A stretch of DNA of 64,000 nt from Rhodobacterales bacterium (lineage in GTDB: Bacteria; Pseudomonadota; Alphaproteobacteria; Rhizobiales; Stappiaceae). The notes under the pieces are model-generated. The model searched no databases, was not told the DNA's origin, and saw nothing but the letters and a program-made list of their open reading frames with translations. Below, in pieces: positions 27,194 through 36,186 of this stretch (position 1 is the first letter of the stretch; every line of letters starts with the position of its first letter). Made by a program: the position numbers and the translations under genes. Location: assembly GCA_008107755.1 (NCBI GenBank), contig VIRH01000137.1:62001-126000 (forward strand). Reading direction: 5' to 3'.

Positions 27194-28897
27194 TTGACGA
27201 AGGCTGCCGGCTTGCGGACCATACCGGCACTGGTCACCGTCTGCCTGCTGGCCGGGCCGGTGCTTGCCGGGCTGGCCGGCACGGTGCTGCCCGCGTTCGG
27301 CTATCTGCCGGTCCTCGGATACGGCAGCCTGTCGCTGGAGCCGTTCCGTCAGCTTTCGGCCGAACCCGGACTGGTGCGCTCGGTTGCCCTCAGCTTCGGA
27401 ACAGGGCTGGTCGCCTCGCTCCTTTCCCTCGCCATCGTTCTTGCCTTTGCCGCGGGATGGTACGGGACAGCAACGTTCCGGCGGATCTCCCGCCTGCTGT
27501 CGCCGCTTCTGTCGGTGCCGCATGCAGCTGCCGCCATCGGCCTTGCCTTTCTGATCGCGCCTTCCGGCTTCGCGGTACGGCTTTTTTCCCCCTGGGCCAC
27601 CGGCTGGACTCGTCCGCCGGATCTTCTGATCGTTCAGGATCCCATGGGCATGGCCATGACCCTCGGCCTCGTCGCAAAGGAAGTGCCGTTCCTGTTCCTC
27701 ATGACTTTGGCCGCGCTCAACCGGCCGCACGTGCGCGATTATTTCAAGGCCGGGGAGAGCCTCGGCTACGGCCGCATGGCGGTGTTTTTCACGATCGTCC
27801 TGCCGCAGATCTATCCGCTGATCCGCCTGCCCGTCCTCGCCGTGATCGCCTATTCCACATCGGTTGTCGACGTGGCCACCATTCTCGGATCGACCACGCC
27901 GCCGCCGCTCGCCCCGCGCCTTGTCAGCTGGATGAACGATCCCGATCTGGAGATGCGTCTGATGGCGTCGGCCGGCGCGCTCCTGCAGCTGATGCTGAGC
28001 ACGGCTGCAATCGCCACCTATCTGGCGCTGGAGACTGTCGCCAGCGCTTTTGCCAGAGCCAGTGCCACTCGAGGCCGGCGCAGGCAGGCGGACGGCGCGG
28101 CACGGCGCACAGCGCTTGGCGTCATGTTCATCGTCATTGCAGCAATGATCCTGTCCATCGCGCTGCTGGTCCTGTGGGCGGCAGCAAAATCCTGGTGGTT
28201 TCCGGCAGCCCTGCCGCAGCACTGGAGCCTCGAGCGGGCCGGCAACGCCTTCATTCTCGGCCTTCCGGCCCTGACATCCACCCTCGCCCTTGCCGGACTT
28301 GCGGCCGTCATCGCAACGTCCCTGACGATCTGGCTGATGGAAGCGCAGGGCCGGTCCGGCAACGGCAGTCAGCGCAGACTGAAGCTCTTTATCTTCCTGC
28401 CGCTTCTCCTGCCACAGGTCAGCTTCCTGTTCGGCCTACAGATGCTGTTTCTGGTGTTCGGTCTTGGCGGCAGCTTTCTGTCGGTGTTGCTGGCGCATCT
28501 GGTCTTCGTCTTTCCCTATGCGTTCCTGTCGCTCAGCGATCCCTGGCAGCGACTGGATCCTCGGTATGAGAAGGCCGCCGCCGCCCTTGGCGCATCGCGA
28601 GCGCGGATCTTCTGGCAGGTCCGCTTGCCGATCCTGCTGCGCCCCGTATTGGTAACGCTTGCGGTCGCCGCGGCGGTGTCGGTCGGGCAGTATCTTCCAA
28701 CGCTGATGATCGGTGCTGGGCGCATCGTCACGGTGACGACGGAGAGCGTCGCGCTGGCCAGCGGAGGCAATCGCCAGTTCGCGGCGCTATATGCTGTCCT
28801 GCAGCTGATCATTCCGCTTGCCGGGTTCAGCCTTGCCGCGGCCGTGCCCGCTGTCGTCTACCGCAATCGCGCCGCCCTGCGGCCGGCACTGTTTTGA
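27194..28897 (+). CDS. ynjC: YnjC-family ABC transporter permease (two fused permease halves)
   Basis: 567 residues with about twelve membrane segments in two homologous halves, each with a BPD_transp_1 loop (KAGESLGYGRMAVF and KAAAALGASRARIF). I place the start at the TTG at 27194: GGGAGGAG lies nine bases upstream and the protein then begins just before its first helix. An in-frame GTG at 27140 lies inside ynjB and would add an arginine-rich stretch. It forms the membrane channel of the YnjBCD importer. Confidence 0.86.
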   Translation: MTKAAGLRTIPALVTVCLLAGPVLAGLAGTVLPAFGYLPVLGYGSLSLEPFRQLSAEPGLVRSVALSFGTGLVASLLSLAIVLAFAAGWYGTATFRRISRLLSPLLSVPHAAAAIGLAFLIAPSGFAVRLFSPWATGWTRPPDLLIVQDPMGMAMTLGLVAKEVPFLFLMTLAALNRPHVRDYFKAGESLGYGRMAVFFTIVLPQIYPLIRLPVLAVIAYSTSVVDVATILGSTTPPPLAPRLVSWMNDPDLEMRLMASAGALLQLMLSTAAIATYLALETVASAFARASATRGRRRQADGAARRTALGVMFIVIAAMILSIALLVLWAAAKSWWFPAALPQHWSLERAGNAFILGLPALTSTLALAGLAAVIATSLTIWLMEAQGRSGNGSQRRLKLFIFLPLLLPQVSFLFGLQMLFLVFGLGGSFLSVLLAHLVFVFPYAFLSLSDPWQRLDPRYEKAAAALGASRARIFWQVRLPILLRPVLVTLAVAAAVSVGQYLPTLMIGAGRIVTVTTESVALASGGNRQFAALYAVLQLIIPLAGFSLAAAVPAVVYRNRAALRPALF

Positions 28898-28916
28898 AGG
28901 GAGGCCACGGACCGAC

Positions 28917-29582
28917 ATGAGACAGGATAGCTTTCAGGGACTGGCGCTGGACCAAGTGGCGATCCGGCTTGACGGCGAGATCCTGCTTGAGATCGGCTGC
29001 CGCATACGCCCGGGCGAAATCCTGACGATCATGGGCGAGAGCGGTAGCGGAAAGTCGAGCCTGCTGGACTTCATCGCCGGGTTTCTGCGCCCGGATTTCG
29101 AGGCCGGCGGGCGGGTTCTGCTGAACGGGCGGGACCTGACCGGCCTGCCTGCGCAGGAGCGTGCAATCGGCCTGATGTTTCAGGCGCCGCTGCTGTTCCC
29201 GCATATGTCGGTATTGCAAAATCTCGTCTTCGCGATTCCAGCCTCCATCCGAAGCAAGACGGACCGCCGCGACCGGGCAGAACGGGCGCTGGAGGATGTC
29301 GGGCTGAAAGGGTTTGGCGGACGCGATCCTGCGACACTGTCCGGCGGGCAACAGACGCGCGTTGCCCTGATGCGGACGCTGCTGGCAGAGCCTCAGGCGC
29401 TGTTGCTCGACGAGCCGTTTTCAAGCCTCGACAGGACCAGGCGCGCGGATGTGCGCGATCTGGTGTTCGATCTGGCGCGCAAAAAGGGATTGCCGGTGCT
29501 TCTCGTCACCCATGACGAGGAGGACGCCGCGGCGGCTGCGGGCGACATCCATCCTCTTGAAACGGGACGTATGGCGGGCTGA
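28917..29582 (+). CDS. ynjD: YnjD-family ABC transporter ATP-binding protein
   Basis: 221 residues, one ABC domain: Walker A GESGSGKSS, Q-loop FQAPLLFPHMS, signature LSGGQQTRV, Walker B LLLDEP and switch histidine VTHDEED. It is shorter than sulphate or spermidine ATPases because it has no C-terminal regulatory domain, as in YnjD. The ATG lies 19 bases after the permease stop. It powers the YnjBC importer. Confidence 0.9.
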   Translation: MRQDSFQGLALDQVAIRLDGEILLEIGCRIRPGEILTIMGESGSGKSSLLDFIAGFLRPDFEAGGRVLLNGRDLTGLPAQERAIGLMFQAPLLFPHMSVLQNLVFAIPASIRSKTDRRDRAERALEDVGLKGFGGRDPATLSGGQQTRVALMRTLLAEPQALLLDEPFSSLDRTRRADVRDLVFDLARKKGLPVLLVTHDEEDAAAAAGDIHPLETGRMAG

Positions 29583-29604
29583 GCCTTCCGGCAGCCCGGA
29601 GCGC

Positions 29605-30090
29605 TTACTCGCCTTGATCCGCGGACTGGGCCTGCAGCAGGGAGTAGTTGTCGATGCCGATACGCTCGATCAGGCCGAGTTGCGTTTCCAGGAAGTCGAT
29701 GTGGCCTTCCTCGTCGGCGAGCAGACGCTCGAACAGGTCCTTGGAAACATAGTCGCCGACTTCGCGGCAGACTTCACGGGCTTCGCAGTAGAGCGAGCGG
29801 GCCACATATTCGGCCGCAAGGTCGCATTCCAGGCATTCCTTGACCGACTGGCCGATGCGCAGCGGGTCGAGGGTCTGCAGGTTGGGCAGGCCTTCCAGGA
29901 AGATGATCCGGTCCATCAGGTCCTGGGCGTGCTGACGCTCTTCGTCGGCTTCCACAAGTTCCTTGTCGGCCAGTTTGGTGAAGCCCCAGTCAGCCAGGAG
30001 GCGGGAATGGACCCAGAACTGGTTCACCACCGTCAGCTCGTGACGCAGGGACTTGTTCAGATAGTCGATTACGCGTGCTTCGCCCTTCAT
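29605..30090 (-). CDS. bfr: Bacterioferritin lacking the usual haem-ligand methionine
   Basis: 161 residues. All ferroxidase ligands are in place: E18, E51, H54, E94, E127 and H130. The axial haem ligand, normally M52, is R52 here (sequence DEERQHAQ around 49-56). Bacterioferritins form 24-subunit cages that oxidise and store iron, with haem between subunit pairs taking electrons from Bfd for iron release. This subunit should keep ferroxidase activity but may not hold haem, unless it mixes with another subunit. GGAGAGG precedes the ATG. It lies 24 bases after bfd. Confidence 0.93.
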   Translation of the reverse strand: MKGEARVIDYLNKSLRHELTVVNQFWVHSRLLADWGFTKLADKELVEADEERQHAQDLMDRIIFLEGLPNLQTLDPLRIGQSVKECLECDLAAEYVARSLYCEAREVCREVGDYVSKDLFERLLADEEGHIDFLETQLGLIERIGIDNYSLLQAQSADQGE

Positions 30091-30114
30091 GGACCCTCTC
30101 CGTATGGCCGGCGG

Positions 30115-30381
30115 TTACCGGCGTGCCGAACGCTTGCGCGCCACCGGCGCAGGTTCTTTTTCCTGTTTGTCTGCCGACACTTGTGCCGACGCCCCTTCAG
30201 ACCCTTTTTTGTGAATGATGTCAATCACCGAGGGAAAACAGCTCCCGCATCGCGGCCGGCATCCCAAATGGCGGAACACGGCACCGGGTGTCGGGATCTT
30301 TCCATTCGGATCCTTCCGCATTTCTTCCGCCGCTTCACCAAGCTGCTTGTCAGACAGAACATTACAGGAGCATATGATCAT
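30115..30381 (-). CDS. bfd: Bacterioferritin-associated [2Fe-2S] ferredoxin
   Basis: 88 residues. The Bfd cluster cysteines are visible: C4 and C6 (MIICSCNVLSDKQL) and the later pair in GCRPRCGSC. Bfd delivers electrons to bacterioferritin so that stored iron is released. The ATG at 30381 gives the normal Bfd N-terminus; the open frame upstream is not family-like. Unlike the roughly 64-residue E. coli protein it carries a charged, probably disordered tail (about residues 60-88) rich in K, E, A and R. It is transcribed with bfr. Confidence 0.9.
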   Translation of the reverse strand: MIICSCNVLSDKQLGEAAEEMRKDPNGKIPTPGAVFRHLGCRPRCGSCFPSVIDIIHKKGSEGASAQVSADKQEKEPAPVARKRSARR

Positions 30382-30517
30382 AACAGGATCCGGACGGACT
30401 TCCTTCTCACGGGTTTTTCGGTTGGCATATTGGCATCGAACCGTTTCTGCGCAATAACGAAACCCGAATAGCAGAGTCAACTTTTATGATACTCTCACGA
30501 AACTTCAAGGACATGAT

Positions 30518-31276
30518 ATGAGCGCTGGCGCAGAAATCGACGAACGCCCGACCCTGGTGCTGACGGGAGCGAGCCGCGGCATCGGCCATGCGACGGTGAA
30601 GCGCTTTTCCGCGGACGGCTGGCGGGTGATCACCTGCTCGCGTCAGGCGTTTTCGGACAAGTGTCCCTGGCCGATGGGGCCCGAGGACCACATACAGGTC
30701 GACCTTTCCGACCCCGAGAACCTCGGCTATGCCGTTCAGGAGATCCGCAGGCGCCTCGAGGCAAACGGATCGCGACTGAACGCACTCGTCAACAACGCCG
30801 GCATCAGCCCCAAGGGCAGAGACGGCGAGCGCCTCAATTGCCTTACCACCGCGATGCATGACTGGCGCACCGTGTTTCAGGTCAACTTCTTCGCGCCAAT
30901 CCTGCTCGGGCGCGGCCTGTTCGAGGAACTCAAGAAGGCCAAGGGCTCGGTTGTCAACGTGACCTCGATCGCAGGAATGCGCGTGCATCCTTTCGCCGGT
31001 ACGGCCTATGCCACGTCGAAAGCCGCACTTGCGTCGCTGACCCGCGAGATGGCCGCCGACTTCGGCCCGCACGGCATCCGCGTCAACGCGATCGCGCCGG
31101 GCGAGATCGACACGTCGATACTGTCTCCCGGAACCGAAAAGATGATCGAGGACATCCCGTTGCGCCGTCTCGGCAACACGAGCGAAGTCGCGGACACGAT
31201 CTATTACCTTTGCTCCGACCAGTCTTCCTACGTCACCGGATCCGAGATCCACATCAACGGCGGCCAGCACGTCTAG
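30518..31276 (+). CDS. Short-chain dehydrogenase/reductase (classical SDR)
   Basis: 252 residues. The cofactor motif is TGASRGIGHA near residue 16, followed by NNAG, the catalytic serine in NVTSIAG and YxxxK as YATSK. The C-terminus SEIHINGGQHV is standard for the family. The reaction is NAD(P)-dependent oxidation or reduction of an unknown alcohol or ketone. AAGGA lies seven bases before the ATG. It is divergent from bfd with 136 bases between; no functional link is evident. Confidence 0.88.
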   Translation: MSAGAEIDERPTLVLTGASRGIGHATVKRFSADGWRVITCSRQAFSDKCPWPMGPEDHIQVDLSDPENLGYAVQEIRRRLEANGSRLNALVNNAGISPKGRDGERLNCLTTAMHDWRTVFQVNFFAPILLGRGLFEELKKAKGSVVNVTSIAGMRVHPFAGTAYATSKAALASLTREMAADFGPHGIRVNAIAPGEIDTSILSPGTEKMIEDIPLRRLGNTSEVADTIYYLCSDQSSYVTGSEIHINGGQHV

Positions 31277-31484
31277 GGGGCACTCCCCTACGCGATACAC
31301 CACCTGACGTAGGATAAGCACCGGACTTTCTCATAATGGAAGACATGTCCCAAGACTTCCTGACCGGGTAAGATAGTCAATATCTGCCCGGCGTCCTGGA
31401 ACTCCGAGTTTACGTAAAATTCACAACCTCTCGACGACAATGCGATCAGGAAACTTGTTCTTGAAGCAGTTTTTCGGGGGGAAT

Positions 31485-33920
31485 ATGCAAAAGGTATTCA
31501 AGCGACTGGTCGACCTCAGGTTCGGCTACAAGGTCGTCGGTGGTTTCATTGCAGTCATGGCACTGACCGCCATAGTCGGAGGAGTGGGTTTTCTCGCAAT
31601 CCAGAATCTCTCCTCCAGCTTCGACGTGGCAGACAGCTCTGCGCGGGCTGCTGCGGAGGTTCAAGCGACCTCGCTGAAACGGGAGGATTACCTCAACTCG
31701 CCGACCCCGGAACTGCGTGACGCGGTGCTGGACAACCTGCAAGCACTGGAAGGTTCGCTGCACGACCTGACGGCCAAGGTTTCCGGCGTACCGGCAGCGG
31801 AGACACAGGTCGCCGAGGCCCGGCAGGCGGTTGACCAGTATGCGGCGACATTCGCCCAGGTTGCCGAACAGACGCAGCAACAGGGCGAGCGTCTTGCAAC
31901 CCTTCAGGAAAACACGGCGGACCTAGAACGCCTTGCAAGCTCCATCACCGATGCGGTGCTTGCGGAGGAAAAGAAGGTCACGGCGGAAGCCTTTGCGGCC
32001 AACAGCCGGCTGGAGGACGCCAACGAGCTTCAGCGCAGTGTCTTCGAAGTGAAGGATGAGGTGGTCCAGATCCGCCTGCTCTATCTGGAGGGCAGCGGCA
32101 ATATCGAAGGCGACGCCCTCAAGACATCCATCAACATCTCGCGCGAGCTTGTCGCCGAGACCAAGCAGATTCAGTACAAGCAGATCGAAGGCATCGAAAG
32201 CGCGACCGTCAAGAAGCTTGGTGGAAATGCGCTCGCCCTCAATGCCGCGCTGATGAACCTGACCAAGGATCTCGGCTTTTCCGGCGCCTATGAAGCACGC
32301 CTTGCCGTCGGCACGGCCATCGACGGGTTGAATGCGCTGACGCAGGAAATTCTGGCGCAAGTCACGCCCGTGGTTGCCACGGCCAAGACCGATGCGCTGA
32401 CAGCCTCCACCCGGCTGACGACCATCCGCGCCATCGCCGACAAGGCAACCCAGCTCAGCCAGAGCGCCCTCAGCACCCGCGCGGAAACGCTCTATCTGTT
32501 TGGCGCCTTCGGTGCGCAGGACCCCGAACCGGTCAGCCGGGAGATCGCAGATCTTGCAAAGCTTGAAAAAGGGATCCGTAACTTCGCCAACGTACTGCCG
32601 AGCGCGGCGGACGCCATCGGCGCCATTCCCGCTTCGATCGAAAGTCTCGACCAGTCGTTCAAGGAAATGGTTGCGACCAAGGCGGACCTGCAGGCCAAAC
32701 GCAGTGAACTGGATACACTGACACGCACAGTGAGCGCCGAGATCGCCGCCATTACCGAAGCCCAGTCGGCCGCCGCCAGCTCGGCCGCGGATTCCGCCCG
32801 CATCCAGATCGCGACGACGATCCTGATAGCGATCGCCTGCGGTATCGGCCTCGCCTACATCCTCAATCTGGCGATCACCCGCCCGATCCGGACCGTGACC
32901 GACGTCATGGCGCGCCTTGCGGAGGGCGACAATGAGGTCGAAATCCGCGGCACGGAGCGGGGTGACGAGATCGGCGAGATGAGCCGCACGGTACAGGTGT
33001 TCCGCGACAACGCCCTTGAGCGCACCCGGCTTCAGGTGGAGAGCGCACAGGAGGAAGCCGCCCGGCAGGAGCGCCAGGAGCGTATCGATAGCCTGATCCA
33101 GAGCTTCCGCGCCACGGCGGAAGAGGCCCTCGGATCGGTCGCGTCCACCGCCGACAGCCTCGACAGCACCGCTCAGGCGCTGACGGAAATCGCCCGCGAC
33201 AGTGCCGGCTTTGCCAGCGAGACCCAGGGCGCGACGGACGAAACCACCGGCAATGTTCAGACCGTTGCCAGCGCGGCGGAACAACTGTCCGCCTCCATCG
33301 GCGAGATCTCCCGCCAGGTTGCGCAAACAACCGAGATCGTCGACCGCGCCACCACCGGCACAAGGGTCACGAACCAGAAGGTCGAGGGCCTTGCTCAAGC
33401 GGCTTCCAAGATCGGCGAGGTCGTGACGCTCATTCAGGCAATTGCGGAGCAGACCAACCTGCTGGCGCTGAATGCCACCATCGAGGCTGCGCGTGCGGGT
33501 GAGGCCGGCAAGGGCTTTGCCGTCGTCGCAGCGGAAGTGAAGGAACTCGCAACGCAGACCTCAAAGGCGACGGAGGAAATCTCCTCGCAGATCACCGAGA
33601 TCCAGAACGCGACGAAGGATTCCGTCGTCGCGATCGGCGAGATCACCGAGACCATGGGCGAGGTCAACACCTACACCGCCGCCATCGCCTCGGCCGTCGA
33701 GCAGCAGGGCGCGGCAACGGCCGAGATCTCCCAGAACGTCCAGCGCGCCTCCCAGGGCACCAACGCGGTCTCCTCGTCCATGAACCAGCTTTCCCAGGCC
33801 GTCGACCAGACCGCCTCCTCCGCCGACATGGTCCTGTCGGCGTCGGGTGAGCTCAGCGAAAAGACCGACCAGCTGAAATCCGAAGTCGAACGCTTCCTGT
33901 CGGAAGTCGCCGCGGCGTAA
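31485..33920 (+). CDS. Methyl-accepting chemotaxis protein
   Basis: 811 residues. A first membrane helix (about 18-38) is followed by a large periplasmic region of about 400 residues, a second helix near 441-463, a HAMP domain (about 464-517) and a signalling domain from about 550 to the end, whose tip carries IAEQTNLLALNATIEAARAG. The sensor region is helical and much longer than a four-helix Tar-type domain, possibly of the bimodular helical type; its ligand is unknown. There is no C-terminal pentapeptide tether for CheR. The ATG at 31485 follows GGGGGGAA; an ATG 15 codons upstream lacks such a site. Confidence 0.9.
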   Translation: MQKVFKRLVDLRFGYKVVGGFIAVMALTAIVGGVGFLAIQNLSSSFDVADSSARAAAEVQATSLKREDYLNSPTPELRDAVLDNLQALEGSLHDLTAKVSGVPAAETQVAEARQAVDQYAATFAQVAEQTQQQGERLATLQENTADLERLASSITDAVLAEEKKVTAEAFAANSRLEDANELQRSVFEVKDEVVQIRLLYLEGSGNIEGDALKTSINISRELVAETKQIQYKQIEGIESATVKKLGGNALALNAALMNLTKDLGFSGAYEARLAVGTAIDGLNALTQEILAQVTPVVATAKTDALTASTRLTTIRAIADKATQLSQSALSTRAETLYLFGAFGAQDPEPVSREIADLAKLEKGIRNFANVLPSAADAIGAIPASIESLDQSFKEMVATKADLQAKRSELDTLTRTVSAEIAAITEAQSAAASSAADSARIQIATTILIAIACGIGLAYILNLAITRPIRTVTDVMARLAEGDNEVEIRGTERGDEIGEMSRTVQVFRDNALERTRLQVESAQEEAARQERQERIDSLIQSFRATAEEALGSVASTADSLDSTAQALTEIARDSAGFASETQGATDETTGNVQTVASAAEQLSASIGEISRQVAQTTEIVDRATTGTRVTNQKVEGLAQAASKIGEVVTLIQAIAEQTNLLALNATIEAARAGEAGKGFAVVAAEVKELATQTSKATEEISSQITEIQNATKDSVVAIGEITETMGEVNTYTAAIASAVEQQGAATAEISQNVQRASQGTNAVSSSMNQLSQAVDQTASSADMVLSASGELSEKTDQLKSEVERFLSEVAAA

Positions 33921-33950
33921 TAGGCGGATCACGTCAGCTAGAGACACTCA

Positions 33951-33985
33951 AAAAGGCGGGAGCGTTCAGGCGCTCCCGCCTTTTC
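33951..33985 (+). terminator. Rho-independent terminator after the chemoreceptor
   Basis: A 14-bp stem, AAAAGGCGGGAGCG (33951-33964) with CGCTCCCGCCTTTT (33971-33984), closes a six-base loop; the T-run is part of the stem. It can work in both directions and separates the chemoreceptor from the converging TPR gene. Confidence 0.85.
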
Positions 33986-34207
33986 TGTTTTCTGAAGGTG
34001 GCGGACAGGTTTCGCAAGTGGTCCGGACCGCAAAGCAACCGGCCAGTTCCACCGCTCCGTGCCGTCTTGCCTGAACGAGAGTGCGACAAGACGGTTGTCA
34101 GCCAGGAAGGTTCGACTTTTCCAGCAAAGCTCACTCAGCGGCGAAAATGCCGGCGCGAGATGCGTTCGCGCGCTTCAGAAAACTCTTGTTGATCGGGCTG
34201 TGAGGCT

Positions 34208-35470
34208 TCAGGCCAGTCGTTCCGACGCGAGTGCTTCCGCGGCACCGCCCTTGCCTGAGCGCACTGCGGCCTCCGTCAGTGTCCAGTCGATGATGTCTCG
34301 CTGGGCATGACTGCCGCCGAAGGAGTTGGCGATGAACCTTGCCGGGTGAAGAATATCGACGGCTTCGTCGAAGCGTCCTTCCCAGAAGGCGCGAAAGCCC
34401 TTGATCAGCGGCATGCCCTTGGCTTTCGCCCAGCGCTCCGTTTCGCCGCCGGTGCCGGTCGCCAACTGGTACTGGCTCAGGATCCGATCGACTTCACGGT
34501 CGCGGCCCGCGCCAAGATAGGCCATGACGGCGTGCCAGTCGTTGAACGGGTACAGCCGGCCATCCGCATGGGCGTCCCAGGCTTGCGCCACTTCGGCCCA
34601 ACGATCACCCACATCATGGCCGTCCAATTGCATGCGCCACAGCAAGGCCGAGGCATCAACCAGATCAAGCGCGACCTGGCTTTCGTCGCCACGAATGCGT
34701 TTGTCATAGAGCTGCAGGACAGTGTCGGCTTGTCCGACATCGAGGTGATACAGCGCATTGTGCCACCAGTTATGCACCTTGAAGAAGTTGTCGTCGCCAG
34801 ACCAGTGCGGCTCTCGCGATTTCATCCAGACGATGCCTTCCTCGGCGCGGCCCTGCATCTCCAGGACATGGGCAACCGCGTGGTGTGCCCAGCAATCGAG
34901 CGGGTCCCGTTCAATCGCCTCGCGGCCCATAGCCTCGGCCTTTGCATAGTCTCCGGCCTCTTCCAGGCCAAAGGAATACATGCCCAGAAGGATCGAGTAG
35001 CCTGGCTGATCTTCCGACCAATTCGGCAGAACCCTGGCCAGCCGATCGCGCATGTCGCGTGCATTCGCCCGGTAGAAATCCATCAGGTGGCCGGCCTGCA
35101 GACCCAGGATGTCGTGAGGATATTCGAAGTTGTGCCTGTCGAGCCGGTTGGCCGCCTCGGTCCAGTTGTTGCTGACAAGAGCCTCCAGAGCCGCAACATG
35201 GGACTTCTCGTTGTCTCTCTTCGCCAGGGGTTTTGCGGTTTCCAGAATGGATCTGGCTTCCGCAGCCGCCTCGGGTTCGGTCGCAAGTCCAAAGAGGTAG
35301 GCCTTGAGGATATGGGCCATCGCAAAGTCGGGCGCCGCCTCGATCGCTTGATCGACAGATGCGCCCGGGTCACCGCGGTAGATATTGAATTCGCGCAACG
35401 CGGTATCGTAGTACCCGGAAGCCTCCGGGCTTGAACCGCTGAGCGCAGTTGAATGCATGATATTCGTCAT
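34208..35470 (-). CDS. TTC38-like tetratricopeptide repeat protein
   Basis: 420 residues, soluble, with no signal peptide. Helical repeats run through the whole chain and match the TTC38 family, including segments such as DCWAHHAVAHVLEMQGR and HNWWHNALYHLD, rich in conserved histidine and tryptophan. The family occurs from bacteria to animals and has no assigned biochemical role. The ATG at 35470 follows GGAG by seven bases; the frame is open upstream but not family-like. It is a stand-alone gene with a 19-bp palindrome about 225 bases upstream. Confidence 0.85.
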   Translation of the reverse strand: MTNIMHSTALSGSSPEASGYYDTALREFNIYRGDPGASVDQAIEAAPDFAMAHILKAYLFGLATEPEAAAEARSILETAKPLAKRDNEKSHVAALEALVSNNWTEAANRLDRHNFEYPHDILGLQAGHLMDFYRANARDMRDRLARVLPNWSEDQPGYSILLGMYSFGLEEAGDYAKAEAMGREAIERDPLDCWAHHAVAHVLEMQGRAEEGIVWMKSREPHWSGDDNFFKVHNWWHNALYHLDVGQADTVLQLYDKRIRGDESQVALDLVDASALLWRMQLDGHDVGDRWAEVAQAWDAHADGRLYPFNDWHAVMAYLGAGRDREVDRILSQYQLATGTGGETERWAKAKGMPLIKGFRAFWEGRFDEAVDILHPARFIANSFGGSHAQRDIIDWTLTEAAVRSGKGGAAEALASERLA

Positions 35471-36186
35471 TGTGTGCTCCGTGATCGTTGGGTCGGTGTC
35501 AACCCATGTCACCTTGACCGGAAGCCGGCAGCGCTGGATTGATGATGCACGGAGAAATAACGGCACAGGCTTACGTGAGGTAGTGTACTCGTTGGACAGT
35601 TCGTCACTTTTCGAAATTCGTGAAACAAGACAATACGTTGGAGTGCCAAACGTTGGTTTAGAGAGCAGCGGCCCGCTGACCACCAACCGCCTTACTGTAC
35701 CATTGGTACAGTGACTGTGGCGCATGGGAGTGGCTGCACAGTCTCCAGGCGAGGCATCCCCGCCTCATCGCTTACTCTCAGGTCGCGCTACTCAGGACCA
35801 CGAAGGCGCGCTTTCCCTTGCCGCCAGGCGCGTTCTTCTCACGAGCCTGATTGGCGGCCATCTCTCGCCGTGCCGCCCGGCTCTCCAGCATGGGGTGCAG
35901 TGATCTCGAAAATGATGCCGATCAGGGTGCCTGGACCGACTAGACATAATGCCGCGACCCGGTAGACCACCGTAGATTGCCGGGCTATAGACAAAGGAAG
36001 ACCCGAATCTGTCGCCGGCTCCAAACGGTCCTGCCCTTTTTTTGCGGCGGTCCTGACCGGACAGTGACGGTCTTGCCTGTCAGTTCCGTCATGATCGCGT
36101 CCGCCAGAATGAAACTACCGGACATCGCAACCCGCCTCAGGCGACACGACTTCCTCAAGCAGCTGACAAGTCTGCTCGAGGTTGCG
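35471..36186. other. Divergent intergenic region, no supported gene
   Basis: 716 bases between the TTC38-like gene and the DUF2946 gene. The only clear structure is a 19-bp palindrome at 35694-35712. A 37-codon minus-strand frame (35778-35891) has GC-rich third positions but no ribosome site and an in-frame stop just upstream; it may be a gene relic. Confidence 0.55.
35694..35712. promoter_or_regulatory. Perfect 19-bp palindrome, operator-like
   Basis: Arms ACTGTACCA (35694-35702) and TGGTACAGT (35704-35712) around a single central T. Length and symmetry are those of a dimeric repressor site, for example of TetR type. It lies upstream of the TTC38-like gene, in the same divergent region as the DUF2946 gene. 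No T-run follows, so it is unlikely to be a terminator. Confidence 0.55.

Noticed and set aside
31300..31484. Possible sigma-28 promoter before the chemoreceptor.
   Set aside because: A TAAA-like element is present but no matching -10 at the right distance.
34095..34125. GGTTCGAC stretch resembling a tRNA T-loop.
   Set aside because: The flanking bases form only a weak stem and no acceptor or anticodon arm could be built.
35778..35891. A 37-codon minus-strand frame with protein-like, lysine-rich sequence (ending KGKRAFVVLSSAT).
   Set aside because: No ribosome site and an in-frame stop just upstream. It may be a relic but there is too little to assign.
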